From Gammaproteobacteria bacterium (GTDB taxonomy: Bacteria > Pseudomonadota > Gammaproteobacteria > Pseudomonadales > Azotimanducaceae), in the NCBI GenBank assembly GCA_009845835.1, contig VXYV01000009.1:1-53353 (forward strand): a DNA stretch of 53,353 nt. Direction: 5' to 3'. The position numbers and the translations under genes are program-made. Positions within the stretch are counted from its first letter, which is position 1. Every line of letters begins with the position of its first letter. This document shows positions 39,286 through 50,079 of the stretch, in pieces. The notes under the pieces were generated by a model. It was not told the DNA's origin and searched no databases. It saw only the letters and a program-made list of their open reading frames with translations.

Positions 39286-41403
39286 TTGAAACCATCAAAA
39301 GTCGAATTTTCGCTAGGAGATAATTCGATTACTTTAGAAACAGGTCGGGTCGCGCGTCAGGCTACCGGGTCAGTCATGGCACACATGGACGATACGTCGG
39401 TGTTGTGTACGGTTGTAGCGGCGAAGGAAGCAGTTGCAGAGCAGTCATTTTTTCCGTTAACGGTAGATTATCAAGAGCGAACTTACGCGGCGGGTCGCAT
39501 TCCAGGCGGATTCTTCAGACGCGAAGGACGACCGACCGAGAAAGAAACACTCACTTGTCGACTTATAGATCGACCTATTCGTCCGCTATTTCCGGACGGA
39601 TTCCGGAACGAAGTTCATGTGATCGCCACAGTGATGTCGGTTGATCGTGATGTCGACCCGGACATCATCGCGATGATTGGGACGTCGGCAGCCTTATCCC
39701 TGTCAGGCATTCCGTTTGCTGGTCCCATTGGTGCTAATCGTGTTGGCTTCGTCGACAATATGTATGTGTTGAACCCCCGTATCGGCAGTTTAGAGAACTC
39801 CATGTTGAATATGGTTGTCGCAGGTACTGAGAATGCGGTACTTATGGTTGAGAGCGAGGCGCAACAATTATCTGAAGATCAAATGTTAGGAGCTGTGTTG
39901 TTTGCGCATGAAGAGATGCAAATCCAGATTCAAGCGATCAATCAACTTGTCGATGCGGTCGGTAAAGAAAAGTGGGTATATACCCCACCGGTTGAGAATA
40001 CTGAGCTAAAAGCGAAGGTCGAAGCACGAACCATGGAGTCGATTAAGCAAGCGTACTCGATTCGCGAAAAGGTAGAGAGACGGGATCGAATTGATGAGTT
40101 TCAATCGCAATTGATCACTGAGTTAGTTGAAGAAGATGAGACGCTTGAAGAAAGCGAAATCAAAGAATTGTTTCAATCGCTAGCGAAAAACTACGTACGC
40201 GATCAAATCTTGAATGGTGAATCGAGGATCGATGGCCGACGAACAGACCGTGTACGTAATTTGGATCTTGAGGTTGGGACGTTACGCCGCACTCATGGGT
40301 CGTCGTTTTTTCAACGAGGTGAGACACAAGCAATTGTCACAGTCACTCTCGGTATGACAAAAGATGCGGCATTTATCGATGCTTTGAGTGGTGAGTCGCG
40401 GGACTACTTTTTATTGCACTATAACTTTCCCCCATACAGTGTTGGTGAGACTGGACGTCTTATGGGTCCTAAACGTCGCGAAGTTGGTCACGGTCGTTTA
40501 GCCCGACGAGCCATCGAGAGCGTGTTACCGGATCAAGAAACGTTTCCGTATACCGTACGCGTCGTCTCTGAAATTACTGAAAGTAATGGGTCGAGTTCGA
40601 TGGCTTCGGTCTGTGGTGCTTCGATGGCACTCATGGATGCTGGTGTGCCGGTAACGGACGCCGTCGCCGGAATTGCAATGGGATTGATTAAAGAAGGCGA
40701 CAAATATGTTGTTCTCACGGATATTCTTGGTGACGAAGATCACTTGGGCGACATGGATTTCAAAGTCGCTGGTACCGAAAAAGGGGTGACTGCGTTGCAG
40801 ATGGATATCAAGATTGACGGGATTACCGAAGAGATTATGAGTGATGCGCTCGCACAAGCGTTTCGCGCACGACAGTTCATTTTGCGGCAGATGAACGGAG
40901 TTATTGCTAAACCACGGGAGTCTTTATCGCAATATGCACCAATCGTGTTTACGCTAAAGGTTAAAGCAGATCAGGTTCGGGAAGTCATTGGTAAAGGTGG
41001 TGCGACCATTCGGGCGTTACAAGAAGAGACTGGGGCCCTGATAGAAATCAACGATTTCGGCGAGATCAAGATTTATGCAGAGAACGCAGAAATCGGTGAA
41101 TCCGCAGAGCGCAAGATCAAAGCGTTGACTAGGGAACCGGAGGTAGGTGGAATCTACGAGGGTGAAGTCAGAGCTATTATGGATTTCGGGGCGTTTGTGC
41201 AAGTAGCGCCGAATAAAGATGGTTTAGTGCACATTTCGCGAATTTCGAATAATCGTGTTGAACGTGTGAGCGACGAGCTCTCAGTCGGTCAAATTGTTGA
41301 AGTTGTAGTCATCGAAATTGATCCGCGCGGGCGAATTTCGTTATCGATGAAGGACGTCGAGAAGTATCGTAACACCGGCCCCAGTGACAGTCAGGCCTCC
41401 TAG
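39286..41403 (+). CDS. pnp: Polyribonucleotide nucleotidyltransferase (PNPase)
   Basis: A 705-residue phosphorolytic 3'-5' exoribonuclease of the degradosome, which can also add tails. Two RNase PH-like domains (about 5-230 and 310-545) carry [18 protein letters not shown] and the second-domain core [12 protein letters not shown] and [22 protein letters not shown] (about 557-615, [17 protein letters not shown]) and S1 (about 622-690, [15 protein letters not shown]) domains follow. The start is TTG after GGGGA; no nearby ATG would keep the conserved N-terminus. Its stop overlaps the end of the convergent acs gene by 4 bp. Confidence 0.97.
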   Translation: MKPSKVEFSLGDNSITLETGRVARQATGSVMAHMDDTSVLCTVVAAKEAVAEQSFFPLTVDYQERTYAAGRIPGGFFRREGRPTEKETLTCRLIDRPIRPLFPDGFRNEVHVIATVMSVDRDVDPDIIAMIGTSAALSLSGIPFAGPIGANRVGFVDNMYVLNPRIGSLENSMLNMVVAGTENAVLMVESEAQQLSEDQMLGAVLFAHEEMQIQIQAINQLVDAVGKEKWVYTPPVENTELKAKVEARTMESIKQAYSIREKVERRDRIDEFQSQLITELVEEDETLEESEIKELFQSLAKNYVRDQILNGESRIDGRRTDRVRNLDLEVGTLRRTHGSSFFQRGETQAIVTVTLGMTKDAAFIDALSGESRDYFLLHYNFPPYSVGETGRLMGPKRREVGHGRLARRAIESVLPDQETFPYTVRVVSEITESNGSSSMASVCGASMALMDAGVPVTDAVAGIAMGLIKEGDKYVVLTDILGDEDHLGDMDFKVAGTEKGVTALQMDIKIDGITEEIMSDALAQAFRARQFILRQMNGVIAKPRESLSQYAPIVFTLKVKADQVREVIGKGGATIRALQEETGALIEINDFGEIKIYAENAEIGESAERKIKALTREPEVGGIYEGEVRAIMDFGAFVQVAPNKDGLVHISRISNNRVERVSDELSVGQIVEVVVIEIDPRGRISLSMKDVEKYRNTGPSDSQAS

Positions 41404-43334
41404 GGTATCGAGCGGTTCTTAACTAGGCCCTGGACTACACTAGGATCGGCTAAAGTTGAGGTATCACCGAGATCTTCAGTTTCGTTCGCCGCAACTTTCC
41501 GCAGAATTCTTCGCATGATCTTTCCAGACCTGGTCTTCGGTAAATTCGGAGTCCAATGAATTACGTCCGGGCGTGCAATCGGACCTATTTCTTTACGAAC
41601 CAAGTTCAATAGTTCTTGTTGCAGTACTTCGGTCGGTTCGACTCCCACCATTGGTGTAACGAACGCGTAAATTGCCTCACCTTTTATGGTATGTGGTGAG
41701 CCAACGACTGCTGCTTCGGCAATTTCTGGATGGAGAACTAACGCACTTTCTATTTCGGCGGTACCTAAACGATGCCCCGACACATTAATCACATCGTCCA
41801 CACGTCCGGTAATCCAATAATAACCGTCGTGATCTCGGCGTGCGCCGTCGCCCGTGAAATACTTGCCGGGGAATTTTGTATAGTAGGTGTCGATCACTCG
41901 TTGATGATCACCGTAAACTGAACGAATCTGACCAGGCCAGGGAAGCAGCATGACGAGACTACCTTGTGCTTCAGTTTGGGTAATAACGTTTCCTTGATCG
42001 TCGACTAGGGCAGGTTTGATTCCGAAGAAAGGTTGAGCTACCGAACCAGGTTTAAGTGCCATAGCACCAGGCATTGGAGAAATCATAATTCCGCCAGTTT
42101 CAGTTTGCCACCAAGTATCGACGATTGGACAACGACGTTCACCGACGACTCGATGGTACCACTCCCACGCTTCCGGGTTGATCGGTTCACCTACTGTCCC
42201 AAGCAAACGTAGTGATTGTCGCGAACATGAATTGACGTAGTGGTCACCTTGTGCCATGAGTTGCCGGATCGCTGTCGGCGCCGTATAGAAAATGTTTACT
42301 TTGTGCTTGTCGACGACTTGCCAAAAACGCGCGGAATCCGGGTAGGTCGGAACACCTTCGAACATTAGAGTCGTCGCGCCATTGGCTAGTGGACCGTAAA
42401 CGATATAAGAATGACCGGTGACCCAACCTACATCGGCCGTACACCAATAGATATCGTTGTCGTGATAGTCGAAGATCCACCGGTGAGTCAGGATGGTATG
42501 CAACAAGTAACCTGCCGAACCGTGTTGAACCCCTTTGGGTTTACCAGTACTTCCTGAGGTGTACAAGATGAACAGCGGATCTTCAGAGTTCATTTGTTGG
42601 GGCTCACAATCGGACGATTGTGAGTGCACGAGGTCGTGATACCACACGTCGCGCGACTCATTCCAATTTATCGTACCGGCCGTGCGTTGAACGGTCAGTA
42701 CGGTGTGCACGTTCGGGCAAGCTTGTAAAGCTTCGTCAGCATTGCGTTTCAGCGGAATCGTTTTTCCACCACGAATACCTTCGTCTGCGGTAATCAAAAC
42801 AGTACAATCAGAATCTAAGATGCGGTCACGTAACGAGTTAGACGAAAACCCGCCAAATACCACACTGTGGATCGCACCGATACGTGCGCAGGCTAGCATA
42901 GCGTATGCCGCTTCTGGAATCATCGGCAGGTAGATACATACACGATCACCTTTACTAACTCCACGAGCTTTCAGTGCATTAGCTAAACGGCATACTTGTT
43001 TATGTAGTTCTCGATAACTGATGTGTTTGACATCATTGCTATCGTCGCCTTCCCAAATGATCGCTGTTTGCTCGCTTCTGGTGTTGAGATGTCGGTCAAT
43101 GCAGTTGTGTGAAACATTTAGGACTCCATTTTGAAACCAATTGAACTTTCCTCGTTCAAATGAAGCATTGACAACAGTGTCAAAAGGATGAAACCAGTCG
43201 ATACTTTCTCGGGCTTGTTCAGCCCAAAATTCATCAGGATTCTCGATAGATCGCTGGTACATGGATTCGTACTGATCGCTATTGACATGGCAAGTACGAG
43301 AGAATTCTTTATCAATATCGTAAATTGCGGACAT
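41400..43334 (-). CDS. acs: Acetyl-CoA synthetase (AMP-forming)
   Basis: A 644-residue adenylate-forming enzyme making acetyl-CoA from acetate, ATP and CoA. The P-loop-like [10 protein letters not shown] is near 259-268, WWQTETGG binds the adenylate, and [18 protein letters not shown] contains the hinge region. The C-terminal [11 protein letters not shown] places the catalytic, regulatory Lys at 605, the site acetylated by Pat-type enzymes in related bacteria. It is last in the minus-strand run pcnB-panB-panC-pgi-acs, 11 bp after pgi. The pan genes supply pantothenate for the CoA it uses. Confidence 0.97.
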   Translation of the reverse strand: MSAIYDIDKEFSRTCHVNSDQYESMYQRSIENPDEFWAEQARESIDWFHPFDTVVNASFERGKFNWFQNGVLNVSHNCIDRHLNTRSEQTAIIWEGDDSNDVKHISYRELHKQVCRLANALKARGVSKGDRVCIYLPMIPEAAYAMLACARIGAIHSVVFGGFSSNSLRDRILDSDCTVLITADEGIRGGKTIPLKRNADEALQACPNVHTVLTVQRTAGTINWNESRDVWYHDLVHSQSSDCEPQQMNSEDPLFILYTSGSTGKPKGVQHGSAGYLLHTILTHRWIFDYHDNDIYWCTADVGWVTGHSYIVYGPLANGATTLMFEGVPTYPDSARFWQVVDKHKVNIFYTAPTAIRQLMAQGDHYVNSCSRQSLRLLGTVGEPINPEAWEWYHRVVGERRCPIVDTWWQTETGGIMISPMPGAMALKPGSVAQPFFGIKPALVDDQGNVITQTEAQGSLVMLLPWPGQIRSVYGDHQRVIDTYYTKFPGKYFTGDGARRDHDGYYWITGRVDDVINVSGHRLGTAEIESALVLHPEIAEAAVVGSPHTIKGEAIYAFVTPMVGVEPTEVLQQELLNLVRKEIGPIARPDVIHWTPNLPKTRSGKIMRRILRKVAANETEDLGDTSTLADPSVVQGLVKNRSIP

Positions 43335-43345
43335 TTGAATACCTG

Positions 43346-44926
43346 TTAGTCTGACGAAGCTTGTAAAAATTTTATCTTTGCGACGAAATCACTTAGCGTT
43401 GGATCAATTCCACTTAAGTCTTTCGACTGCAAAAGTTGTACGACGTCGTTTGCGAGCGGCTTACCTGTTTCTACCCCCCATTGATCAAATGAATTGATAC
43501 GCCAAAAATATCCAAGACACGCAACTTTATGTTCGTAGAGCGCTAGCAAGCTGCCAAGGGTTTTTGCATCCAGTTGTTGGAGTAAGAAAACTGTAGAACC
43601 ATGTTGTCCCTTAATTTCCTTAAATCTATTGTTGCGGGAGGTTTGAACGCCGTTTAGCATTATCGAACTTTGTGCTAAGGCATTAGCAACCATCCAGTTA
43701 AGATTGTCCGCGTCATTCGAGGATGCATCGGGAAGTATAGCGAAAATATCCGCGCTGTAATTTTGTGTACCCTGGTGAAGCCATTGATGGTAAGCGTGTT
43801 GTCCTTCAGTTTCGCTACCTCCCCAAACCACGGGGCTCGTCGGACAACTGACTGGTTGCTGTTCGGTTGTCATCGATTTACCGTTACTTTCCATCTCAAG
43901 TTGTTGCAGATAGCTACCTAAATGACGGAGACGCGTATCGTAAGTTAGAACTAGATGTGATGTAGCGTCCAAACCCGAGATATTCCAAAGTGAAAGCAGG
44001 GCGAGCCGGATTGCTAAATTGGTTGCAGGATTCTCTGTCTCTAGCACATGCACATCCATTTCGTGTGCGCCACGCAGAAAATCCAAGTACTGTTCCTGAC
44101 CCAAAGTAAGCGCAATGGGAAACCCCATCGAAGACCAAACAGAATATCTACCACCAACCGAATCGAGGACCTTGAGTACTACTTCGCGGTCCGGTGGTAG
44201 TTCGGCATTACTTGTGATATGCACAAAGTGACTTGTAAAGTCGGTGTTTGGTGAAGTTCGTTCGATAAACCAACGTCGGATAAGCCGTGCGTTCTCGATT
44301 GTCTCGTAGGTTGTATAGGATTTTGATGCCACAACACACAGGGTAGATTCAGGACTGAGTCCACCGAGCAACTGCTTGAGTTGTTCGAAGTTTACAGCAG
44401 TCACGAAATGTATTCGTAAGGTGGGATTGGACGACAGTGCGGTACACACATGTTCAGCACCAAGGTGTGAACCCCCAATCCCTACATGCAGTATATCGGT
44501 GAAACGTTTCCCGGAATATCCAAGCTGAGTACCGTCACGTATAGAAATAGCAAGATTTAACATCTCAGTTCGAGACTGTTGTATTTCCTGGTTGTCGAGA
44601 TTCGTTATGTTGTGGTTTAACTCTCGGTGCTGAATATGTGATGCCGCGCGCTGTTCGGTTGTATTGACTATTTCATTCCCTGCAATCAAGTGTAGGAAGT
44701 GGTGTACCTGACATTGGGTGGCATAGTTATCGAGCAATTTGAACACCCGTTCATCGATGAATTGACGAGACCAATCAACTAACAAACCTGATTGGTACTG
44801 GTGGTTGTTACGAAACCGGTTCGGGGTCTTCGTTAAGTGTTCGGTCGGTTGCCCGCGCAGGCGCTTAGCTTCTCCCTTTAATTCTCGAATGAGTTCCGTC
44901 GTCAAAGAATCTCTATTGACGTTCAT
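43346..44926 (-). CDS. pgi: Glucose-6-phosphate isomerase
   Basis: A 526-residue enzyme interconverting glucose-6- and fructose-6-phosphate. Recognisable motifs are [26 protein letters not shown] for phosphate binding, [27 protein letters not shown] with the active-site His, and [14 protein letters not shown] with the C-terminal Lys. The WGG preceding the GQHA motif differs from WGEPGTNGQHA of E. coli and resembles the Pseudomonas-type sequence as I recall it. It is slightly shorter than E. coli Pgi (549). Its ATG overlaps the panC stop (ATGA). Confidence 0.96.
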   Translation of the reverse strand: MNVNRDSLTTELIRELKGEAKRLRGQPTEHLTKTPNRFRNNHQYQSGLLVDWSRQFIDERVFKLLDNYATQCQVHHFLHLIAGNEIVNTTEQRAASHIQHRELNHNITNLDNQEIQQSRTEMLNLAISIRDGTQLGYSGKRFTDILHVGIGGSHLGAEHVCTALSSNPTLRIHFVTAVNFEQLKQLLGGLSPESTLCVVASKSYTTYETIENARLIRRWFIERTSPNTDFTSHFVHITSNAELPPDREVVLKVLDSVGGRYSVWSSMGFPIALTLGQEQYLDFLRGAHEMDVHVLETENPATNLAIRLALLSLWNISGLDATSHLVLTYDTRLRHLGSYLQQLEMESNGKSMTTEQQPVSCPTSPVVWGGSETEGQHAYHQWLHQGTQNYSADIFAILPDASSNDADNLNWMVANALAQSSIMLNGVQTSRNNRFKEIKGQHGSTVFLLQQLDAKTLGSLLALYEHKVACLGYFWRINSFDQWGVETGKPLANDVVQLLQSKDLSGIDPTLSDFVAKIKFLQASSD

Positions 44927-45774
44927 GGGTTTGGATTAACGGGGACATTGTCAATGAGTCGAACATTCCCGAGAAAAGCGGCACCAAAGATTCTTGGTTC
45001 ACCAAAATCTTTGGGGTTCATCTCAGTCAACTCATCTTCGTCGTAGATAGAGACATAAATTGGTTTGAAGCCTTCATCTTTTAACTTTTCCATGGCTCCT
45101 TTTTCTAACGCACGAAAGTCTGTTTTACCAGCGACAATTTGCTTTCTTACGTCACAAAGATTCTTGTAAAGCAGTGGAGCGAGTTTTCGTTCACTGGCAC
45201 TCAAGCGAGAATTGCGGCTAGACATTGCTAAGCCATCTGGTTCTCGTTGAGTAGGCACTGAATAAGTATCGAGGGTGAAGTCTAGATCCATGACCATTTG
45301 TGAGATGATTGTAAATTGTTGCCAATCTTTTTCACCAAAATATGCGGCGCCCGGCTGAACAATGTTGAGAAGTTTGCAGACAATAGTAGTAACACCATCA
45401 AAATGACCTGGTCGGTCTTTACCACATAGCACCTCAGACATTTTTGGAACACTAACTTTTGTAATTGATAGTTCCCCGGAAGGGTATATTTCGTCCATTG
45501 TTGGTACATACACCACATGACATCCAGTTTCGTCGAGAACAGCAAGATCTTCTGGCAGGGTACGAGGGTATTCGTGGAAATCTTCGTGGGCACCGAATTG
45601 AATGGGGTTTACGAAGATCGAGGCTATAACGTGCTCGCACTGGTCAAGTGCCTCGCGAACTAATGCGAGGTGTCCGTCGTGTAAATTTCCCATTGTTGGC
45701 ACAAACCCGATAGTTTTTGGGTTGACACTATCTAAATGCTCCCACAATTGAAATCTACGTTCGCAAATAAACAT
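44923..45774 (-). CDS. panC: Pantothenate synthetase
   Basis: A 283-residue ligase joining pantoate and beta-alanine with ATP, the last step to pantothenate. It has the nucleotide-binding PTMGNLHDGHLALV (HxGH-type), FVNPIQFGAHEDFHEYPRT, GHFDGVTTIV and the KMSKS-like MSSRNSRLS. Five bases separate it from panB upstream. The beta-alanine-forming panD that follows panC in Pseudomonas is not present here. Confidence 0.97.
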   Translation of the reverse strand: MFICERRFQLWEHLDSVNPKTIGFVPTMGNLHDGHLALVREALDQCEHVIASIFVNPIQFGAHEDFHEYPRTLPEDLAVLDETGCHVVYVPTMDEIYPSGELSITKVSVPKMSEVLCGKDRPGHFDGVTTIVCKLLNIVQPGAAYFGEKDWQQFTIISQMVMDLDFTLDTYSVPTQREPDGLAMSSRNSRLSASERKLAPLLYKNLCDVRKQIVAGKTDFRALEKGAMEKLKDEGFKPIYVSIYDEDELTEMNPKDFGEPRIFGAAFLGNVRLIDNVPVNPNP

Positions 45775-45779
45775 GGTTT

Positions 45780-46601
45780 TCAGAAAAAACAGTGTTCTTT
45801 ACTAGGGAATGTGCCGGTACGGACAGCTTCGCCAAAGTCAGCGAATGCACCCGGGATTCCCTGCTTACTTTCAGCTAAGAAATTTTTGACAAATCGAGGA
45901 GTTTTTAAATTGGACAGCGTGAGACCTAGAACATCGTGCATGACCATGATTTGGCCGTCTACGTACGGTCCTGCCCCAATTCCTATGACGGGAATTTCCA
46001 GACGCTCGGTGATACTTTTACCAAGGTCGACTGGAACACATTCCAGCAACAACAACGATGCGCCTGCTTCTTCCAAAATTACGGCCTCCTCAATCATGGT
46101 CGAAGCTTGGTCTGGATTTCGTCCTTGTACACGAAATCCACCGAAGCGGTTGATCGATTGTGGTGTAAGTCCCATATGTGCACAAACCGGAATTCCCCGC
46201 TCGAACAATAGTCGCGTACTCTCGGCTAGCCATGCACCACCTTCCAATTTCACAACATGGGCGCCGGCCCGTAATAAAGCTGCCGCACTCTCCAAGCTTT
46301 GATCTGGTGACGCATAGCTCATGAACGGGAGGTCAGCCATGATTAGGCTGCCTCGATTGCCGCGACTGACTGCTCGCATGTGATAAACCATGTCGTCCAC
46401 AGTCACGGGTAGAGTATTATCGTGTCCTTGTAGAACCATACCTAACGAATCTCCAACCAGTAATACTTCAATACCACTGGTACTGATTAGTTCGGCGAAT
46501 AAGGCATCGTATGCCGTCAAGGAAGCGATTTTTTTGTTGTTTTTTTTCAATTGACTTAAAGTCGTCAACGTAATGGGTTTTTCGAAAGCTAATTTGTTCA
46601 A
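45780..46601 (-). CDS. panB: 3-methyl-2-oxobutanoate hydroxymethyltransferase
   Basis: A 273-residue (beta/alpha)8 enzyme making ketopantoate from alpha-ketoisovalerate and methylenetetrahydrofolate. The signatures IASLTAYDALFAEL, VLLVGDSLGMVLQGHDNTLPVTVDDM with Mg-binding Asp, and CAHMGLTPQSIN are intact. The start is TTG with AAAGGA upstream. It needs a folate cofactor, although the folK gene that normally precedes it is missing from the 19-bp gap to pcnB. Confidence 0.97.
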   Translation of the reverse strand: MNKLAFEKPITLTTLSQLKKNNKKIASLTAYDALFAELISTSGIEVLLVGDSLGMVLQGHDNTLPVTVDDMVYHMRAVSRGNRGSLIMADLPFMSYASPDQSLESAAALLRAGAHVVKLEGGAWLAESTRLLFERGIPVCAHMGLTPQSINRFGGFRVQGRNPDQASTMIEEAVILEEAGASLLLLECVPVDLGKSITERLEIPVIGIGAGPYVDGQIMVMHDVLGLTLSNLKTPRFVKNFLAESKQGIPGAFADFGEAVRTGTFPSKEHCFF

Positions 46602-46620
46602 CTTTTAATCCTTTAAGGAA

Positions 46621-47904
46621 TCAATTCGTTCCAATAGTCAGACGTATGGTTTCGTTGGAACTACGCGGAACCGGATTTTGTTTCTTTTTGCGTCTTCGGC
46701 GTTTGCGTTTTTTGGGTTCTAGTGTCGCTATCAGCAGTTGCTGTTCAGTTGGTTCAAGGTTTTGCATATTCGTCCACCAGTCGACTACATTTTGCTCTAC
46801 TTCTTCACATTCAACCCGAAGTGCCAGTAAATCGTACGCAGCACGAAATCGCTTGCGTGCCAAAGTGTCCATTATCTTTTTTGGTGGACTTTCCTCAAGC
46901 CGAGATTGTAAAAACCAGGTACCGTTAACGAATTCGATCATCACATTAGTAATCTTGAAGACGTTTGACGTGTTGGCTAATACTTGGCGGGTAATAAGCC
47001 TGTTTTCTTCTAGGGAATGTGGGACAACTTTATTTGTGGTCTTGAACTCAGAAAAGCGTTTCCAGTACATGGCAGCGAGCAGAAATTCGAGTCTCACAGG
47101 TTCGTCACATTGCACTCGACGATCAGTATTTTCCAACGCCGCGATCGTTAAAGGATCTTGGTCAGAAGAATACGGAAATAACAGACTTCGAATTTGATGG
47201 ATCGCTAAGTTTTTAAATGATTCACGACCGTGACCGGACAAAAGTAACTTTCGTAAATCATCGCGTAATCGACTTCGTTCCAAATTTTGTAGCAACGGTT
47301 TAGATTTCTTAATTGCGTTAGCTAGTTGTGGCTCAAGTTTTATCGGTAACTTAGATTGAAATCGAATGGCTCTTAATACGCGGTGGCAGTCTTCTTCAAA
47401 CCGTTTTTGGGGGTTTCCGATAGTCCGTAAGGTGCGCGTCTTGATATCCTGCATCCCATTGGTAAAGTCTAACACTTCATCATTTTTGAGATCGTAGTAG
47501 AGAGCGTTAATCGTAAAGTCGCGGAGACGATAGTCATCGCGGATGTTTCCATATTTGTTCAGTGCTTCGCGATCTTTGCGACGGTGGGGTGCGATGGAAG
47601 CTGCTTTCGAAAATCGGCGATAGGTCGAAATTTCAACAACGCCGATCGAAGTCTGTACGTGAACGATGCGAAACCTGCGACCGATGAGTCGAGCACTCCG
47701 AAAGAGTGCAGCCACCTGATCAGGTTTGGCACTCGTGACTATATCGAAATCTTTCGGCGAGATATCTAGAAGTAGGTCCCGGACGCAGCCGCCAACTAGT
47801 TTGGCGTCGAAATTATGGTCGAGTAATTGGTGAACAATCTTTTGGACATCTTTAGGGATTTGTGTCCGGTCGATGAGGTTCTTATAACGTTTGGGTCGGC
47901 TCAA
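46621..47904 (-). CDS. pcnB: Poly(A) polymerase I
   Basis: A 427-residue class II nucleotidyltransferase that adds poly(A) tails, marking RNA for decay. The catalytic signature LVGGCVRDLLLDISPKDFDIV has Asp52 and Asp54. RDDYRLRDFTINALYYD and the EEDCHRVLRAIRF segment separate it from CCA-adding enzymes in the E. coli style. The C-terminus is very basic (KKRKRRRRKKKQ), as usual for PcnB. The TTG start has no obvious ribosome binding site. It is the first gene of its operon, downstream of a terminator hairpin, in the order pcnB-panB-panC-pgi-acs. Confidence 0.93.
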   Translation of the reverse strand: MSRPKRYKNLIDRTQIPKDVQKIVHQLLDHNFDAKLVGGCVRDLLLDISPKDFDIVTSAKPDQVAALFRSARLIGRRFRIVHVQTSIGVVEISTYRRFSKAASIAPHRRKDREALNKYGNIRDDYRLRDFTINALYYDLKNDEVLDFTNGMQDIKTRTLRTIGNPQKRFEEDCHRVLRAIRFQSKLPIKLEPQLANAIKKSKPLLQNLERSRLRDDLRKLLLSGHGRESFKNLAIHQIRSLLFPYSSDQDPLTIAALENTDRRVQCDEPVRLEFLLAAMYWKRFSEFKTTNKVVPHSLEENRLITRQVLANTSNVFKITNVMIEFVNGTWFLQSRLEESPPKKIMDTLARKRFRAAYDLLALRVECEEVEQNVVDWWTNMQNLEPTEQQLLIATLEPKKRKRRRRKKKQNPVPRSSNETIRLTIGTN

Positions 47905-48004
47905 GTTTTGTTTGTGGCAAGCGTGTCAACAAGGGTCCAATCGTATAGTGAGAATGGGTTCTGGATTGAGTTAAAACCGTGAGTAAATCAACGGAACTCA
48001 GTAT

Positions 48005-48056
48005 TAAAAACACCGACAAACCGGCGACCAACTTTCATTTGTCGCCAATTTGTCGG
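48005..48056 (-). terminator. Rho-independent terminator after the TlpA-like gene
   Basis: On the minus strand CCGACAAA and GGCGAC-type arms fold into an 8-bp plus 6-bp stem (48049-48056 with 48013-48020, and 48041-48046 with 48023-48028) with a 2x2 internal loop and a 12-nt loop. A T-rich tail (GTGTTTTTAAT, 48003-48013) follows. It ends the transcript of the gene finishing at 48106 and separates it from pcnB. Confidence 0.75.
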
Positions 48057-48105
48057 CTATGAAGAAATTTTAGGCTAACTCAATCGAGCTAGTATTTTTT
48101 GCATG

Positions 48106-49884
48106 TTAAATTTCGGCAGATTCAGTCTCGTCTTCTTCGGGCATCGGACCATATCTTCCAGACAATACTGTTTCTAGTTTATCGGTTGGAAGATCTTTTT
48201 GGGTTATGCAGCCTTCGCTGTCGACAAGGAAACCCTTTGGAATGAAATTGACGCCATACGTAGTGGCCGTTTCGCCTTCCCAACCTTCGATCTCACCGAG
48301 GTTGATCCAAGGTAGTTCATTATCTTCTAAGCCACCTTCCCAAGCTTCCATGGTACTATCAATCGAAATCCCGATGATTTCAAAGCCCATGTCGTTGTAC
48401 GCCGCGTACATTTCCTTGAGAGCCGGGAAACTAGCGATACAGGGACCACACCATGAAGCCCAGAAATCTACGAGAACCATTTCTTTTTCTTGTAGTACAC
48501 CATGTAATGAAACTTCATCACCTTCAAAAGTCGCTAGGGTAAATCCGGGTGCGAGTTGACCTGGAATCACAGTTTTGTCATTGTTTGCCACAAGAATTCT
48601 GCGAGTATAGCTCTCAATTTGTGGAGTGATTTGTGCTTCAACGAATTCTTCACTGAATTGTGAGGATAGACTTTCGTATGCGGCAACCATTCCTTCCATG
48701 TCGTCTCTACCGAACGCACCGAGTCGTAAAGCATAAAACGCTACGAGTGGATCTGCAGTGGAATAGAGAATGTCTTGTAACGCGGAGACTTTCATCTCAG
48801 TATGTTGGTCTGCAAGATCATAGTATTCATGTCGATCTTCACCAGCAGGTTCAATGCCGATTCCTGCCATTACTGCGGTCAGATCAACGTGTTCACATTC
48901 GGGTGCTGCGGGATTGTTTTTAGCAAACTCTAAGTTGGGTAATTCACTTGCTTCTTCCTCAACCTCTTCACCAGCTTCGGCCGCTTCATGTTCCGCGTCC
49001 CATTCGTCCATGAGTGCCTGACGTGCCGTCATGACTTTGTCTTGCATTGCGAGATAGTTTGGATCGAGAGCCCAACTTGCTACTAGTTGCGAGTGTAAAC
49101 CGTCGTCGTGGTCGGTTTTGACGACGAATTGTTCATTAGAAATTTCAATGAGTTCGAAGTGTGAACCGGGTTCCGCGATGAGTGAAACAGAGCTGTATAC
49201 TCCAGCACGATCATAAATCATAACACTTGCAACGGCAGGTGCAGATACATCCATATCGATACTAAACATACCATCTTCCAGCAGAATATCAGGGGTATAG
49301 AATCGAGTCGTGGTACCATCTTCGTTGTAGGCAGTCCCAGAAAATCGCACGGACGCGGTCTCAAGCTTCAGGGATTCGGAATTACTCAGATCTCCACTGA
49401 TCGCAAAACGTTGGGTTTCATCGGTAGATTTCAGATGAGGCCCTATAACCAAAAACTCCGGGGCATACCCGCCATCAATGATAGCAAACCGATAGTTTGA
49501 ATCAGGATCAATTGATACTTGTTGCGTGATGAGATCCTCGGCATCTTTGGTAACTGCGATTGAGACTGTCTGAGTGTCGTCAAGGCGTCCCGTTAGCAGG
49601 ATCTTGTTGTCGGCGAAAGTGTCAGTGTGGAGCACTTGTGTTTCCATTTGTCCCGCTTCGTCCTCGGTTTCATAGGAAACAGTGATTTCATAAACTGGAA
49701 CAACTTCTTCGGTTGTCTCAGCGCCTTCTTCGGCTTCGGTGGGTGTACCGGCCGATAGTGAAATGATTTCGCCAGAAATCATGTATTGATCGCCAGCAAA
49801 AAAGCCTAGCCGTTTGAAAGGGTTACAGCTAGTTAAGGTCATCACAACAACGAGCAGTGTGATGAGACTAAGTATTCGTTTCAT
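48106..49884 (-). CDS. TlpA-like thioredoxin-domain lipoprotein
   Basis: A 592-residue lipoprotein. The start at 49884 is chosen because GGGGAGAG precedes it and it gives a clean lipoprotein signal ending LTSC, with Cys20 lipidated; a further 21 in-frame residues upstream add nothing sensible. A beta-rich N-domain (about 35-170) resembles the domain found before redoxin in Bacteroidota TlpA-like proteins. A helical middle with a very acidic linker (EEVEEEASE, about 310-320) and a C-terminal redoxin domain (about 450-592) follow. The active site WCGPC has Cys479 and Cys482. It probably acts as a periplasmic thiol-disulfide reductase. A decayed relative lies just upstream. Confidence 0.85.
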   Translation of the reverse strand: MKRILSLITLLVVVMTLTSCNPFKRLGFFAGDQYMISGEIISLSAGTPTEAEEGAETTEEVVPVYEITVSYETEDEAGQMETQVLHTDTFADNKILLTGRLDDTQTVSIAVTKDAEDLITQQVSIDPDSNYRFAIIDGGYAPEFLVIGPHLKSTDETQRFAISGDLSNSESLKLETASVRFSGTAYNEDGTTTRFYTPDILLEDGMFSIDMDVSAPAVASVMIYDRAGVYSSVSLIAEPGSHFELIEISNEQFVVKTDHDDGLHSQLVASWALDPNYLAMQDKVMTARQALMDEWDAEHEAAEAGEEVEEEASELPNLEFAKNNPAAPECEHVDLTAVMAGIGIEPAGEDRHEYYDLADQHTEMKVSALQDILYSTADPLVAFYALRLGAFGRDDMEGMVAAYESLSSQFSEEFVEAQITPQIESYTRRILVANNDKTVIPGQLAPGFTLATFEGDEVSLHGVLQEKEMVLVDFWASWCGPCIASFPALKEMYAAYNDMGFEIIGISIDSTMEAWEGGLEDNELPWINLGEIEGWEGETATTYGVNFIPKGFLVDSEGCITQKDLPTDKLETVLSGRYGPMPEEDETESAEI

Positions 49885-50079
49885 TAAAAAACTCTCCCCA
49901 AAAATTGGTATGAATTGATTCTCACTAGGTCTTGGTCTCAACGGCAATCATTTTACGATTGAGACGATGGAGAACACATAATGTCGTGTAATTTTACTTA
50001 TTTTATTCGTACGGTCAACAACAGTCGTGATTGTTCGTTAGTTGGACATACTCAGGATGATCCTATGGTGCGGTTTCGA

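Noticed and set aside
43346-44926. Loss of the catalytic Glu in Pgi (WGG in place of WGE before GQHA)
   Set aside because: As I recall, the same WGG form occurs in Pseudomonas-type Pgi proteins that are functional, so it is not a defect.
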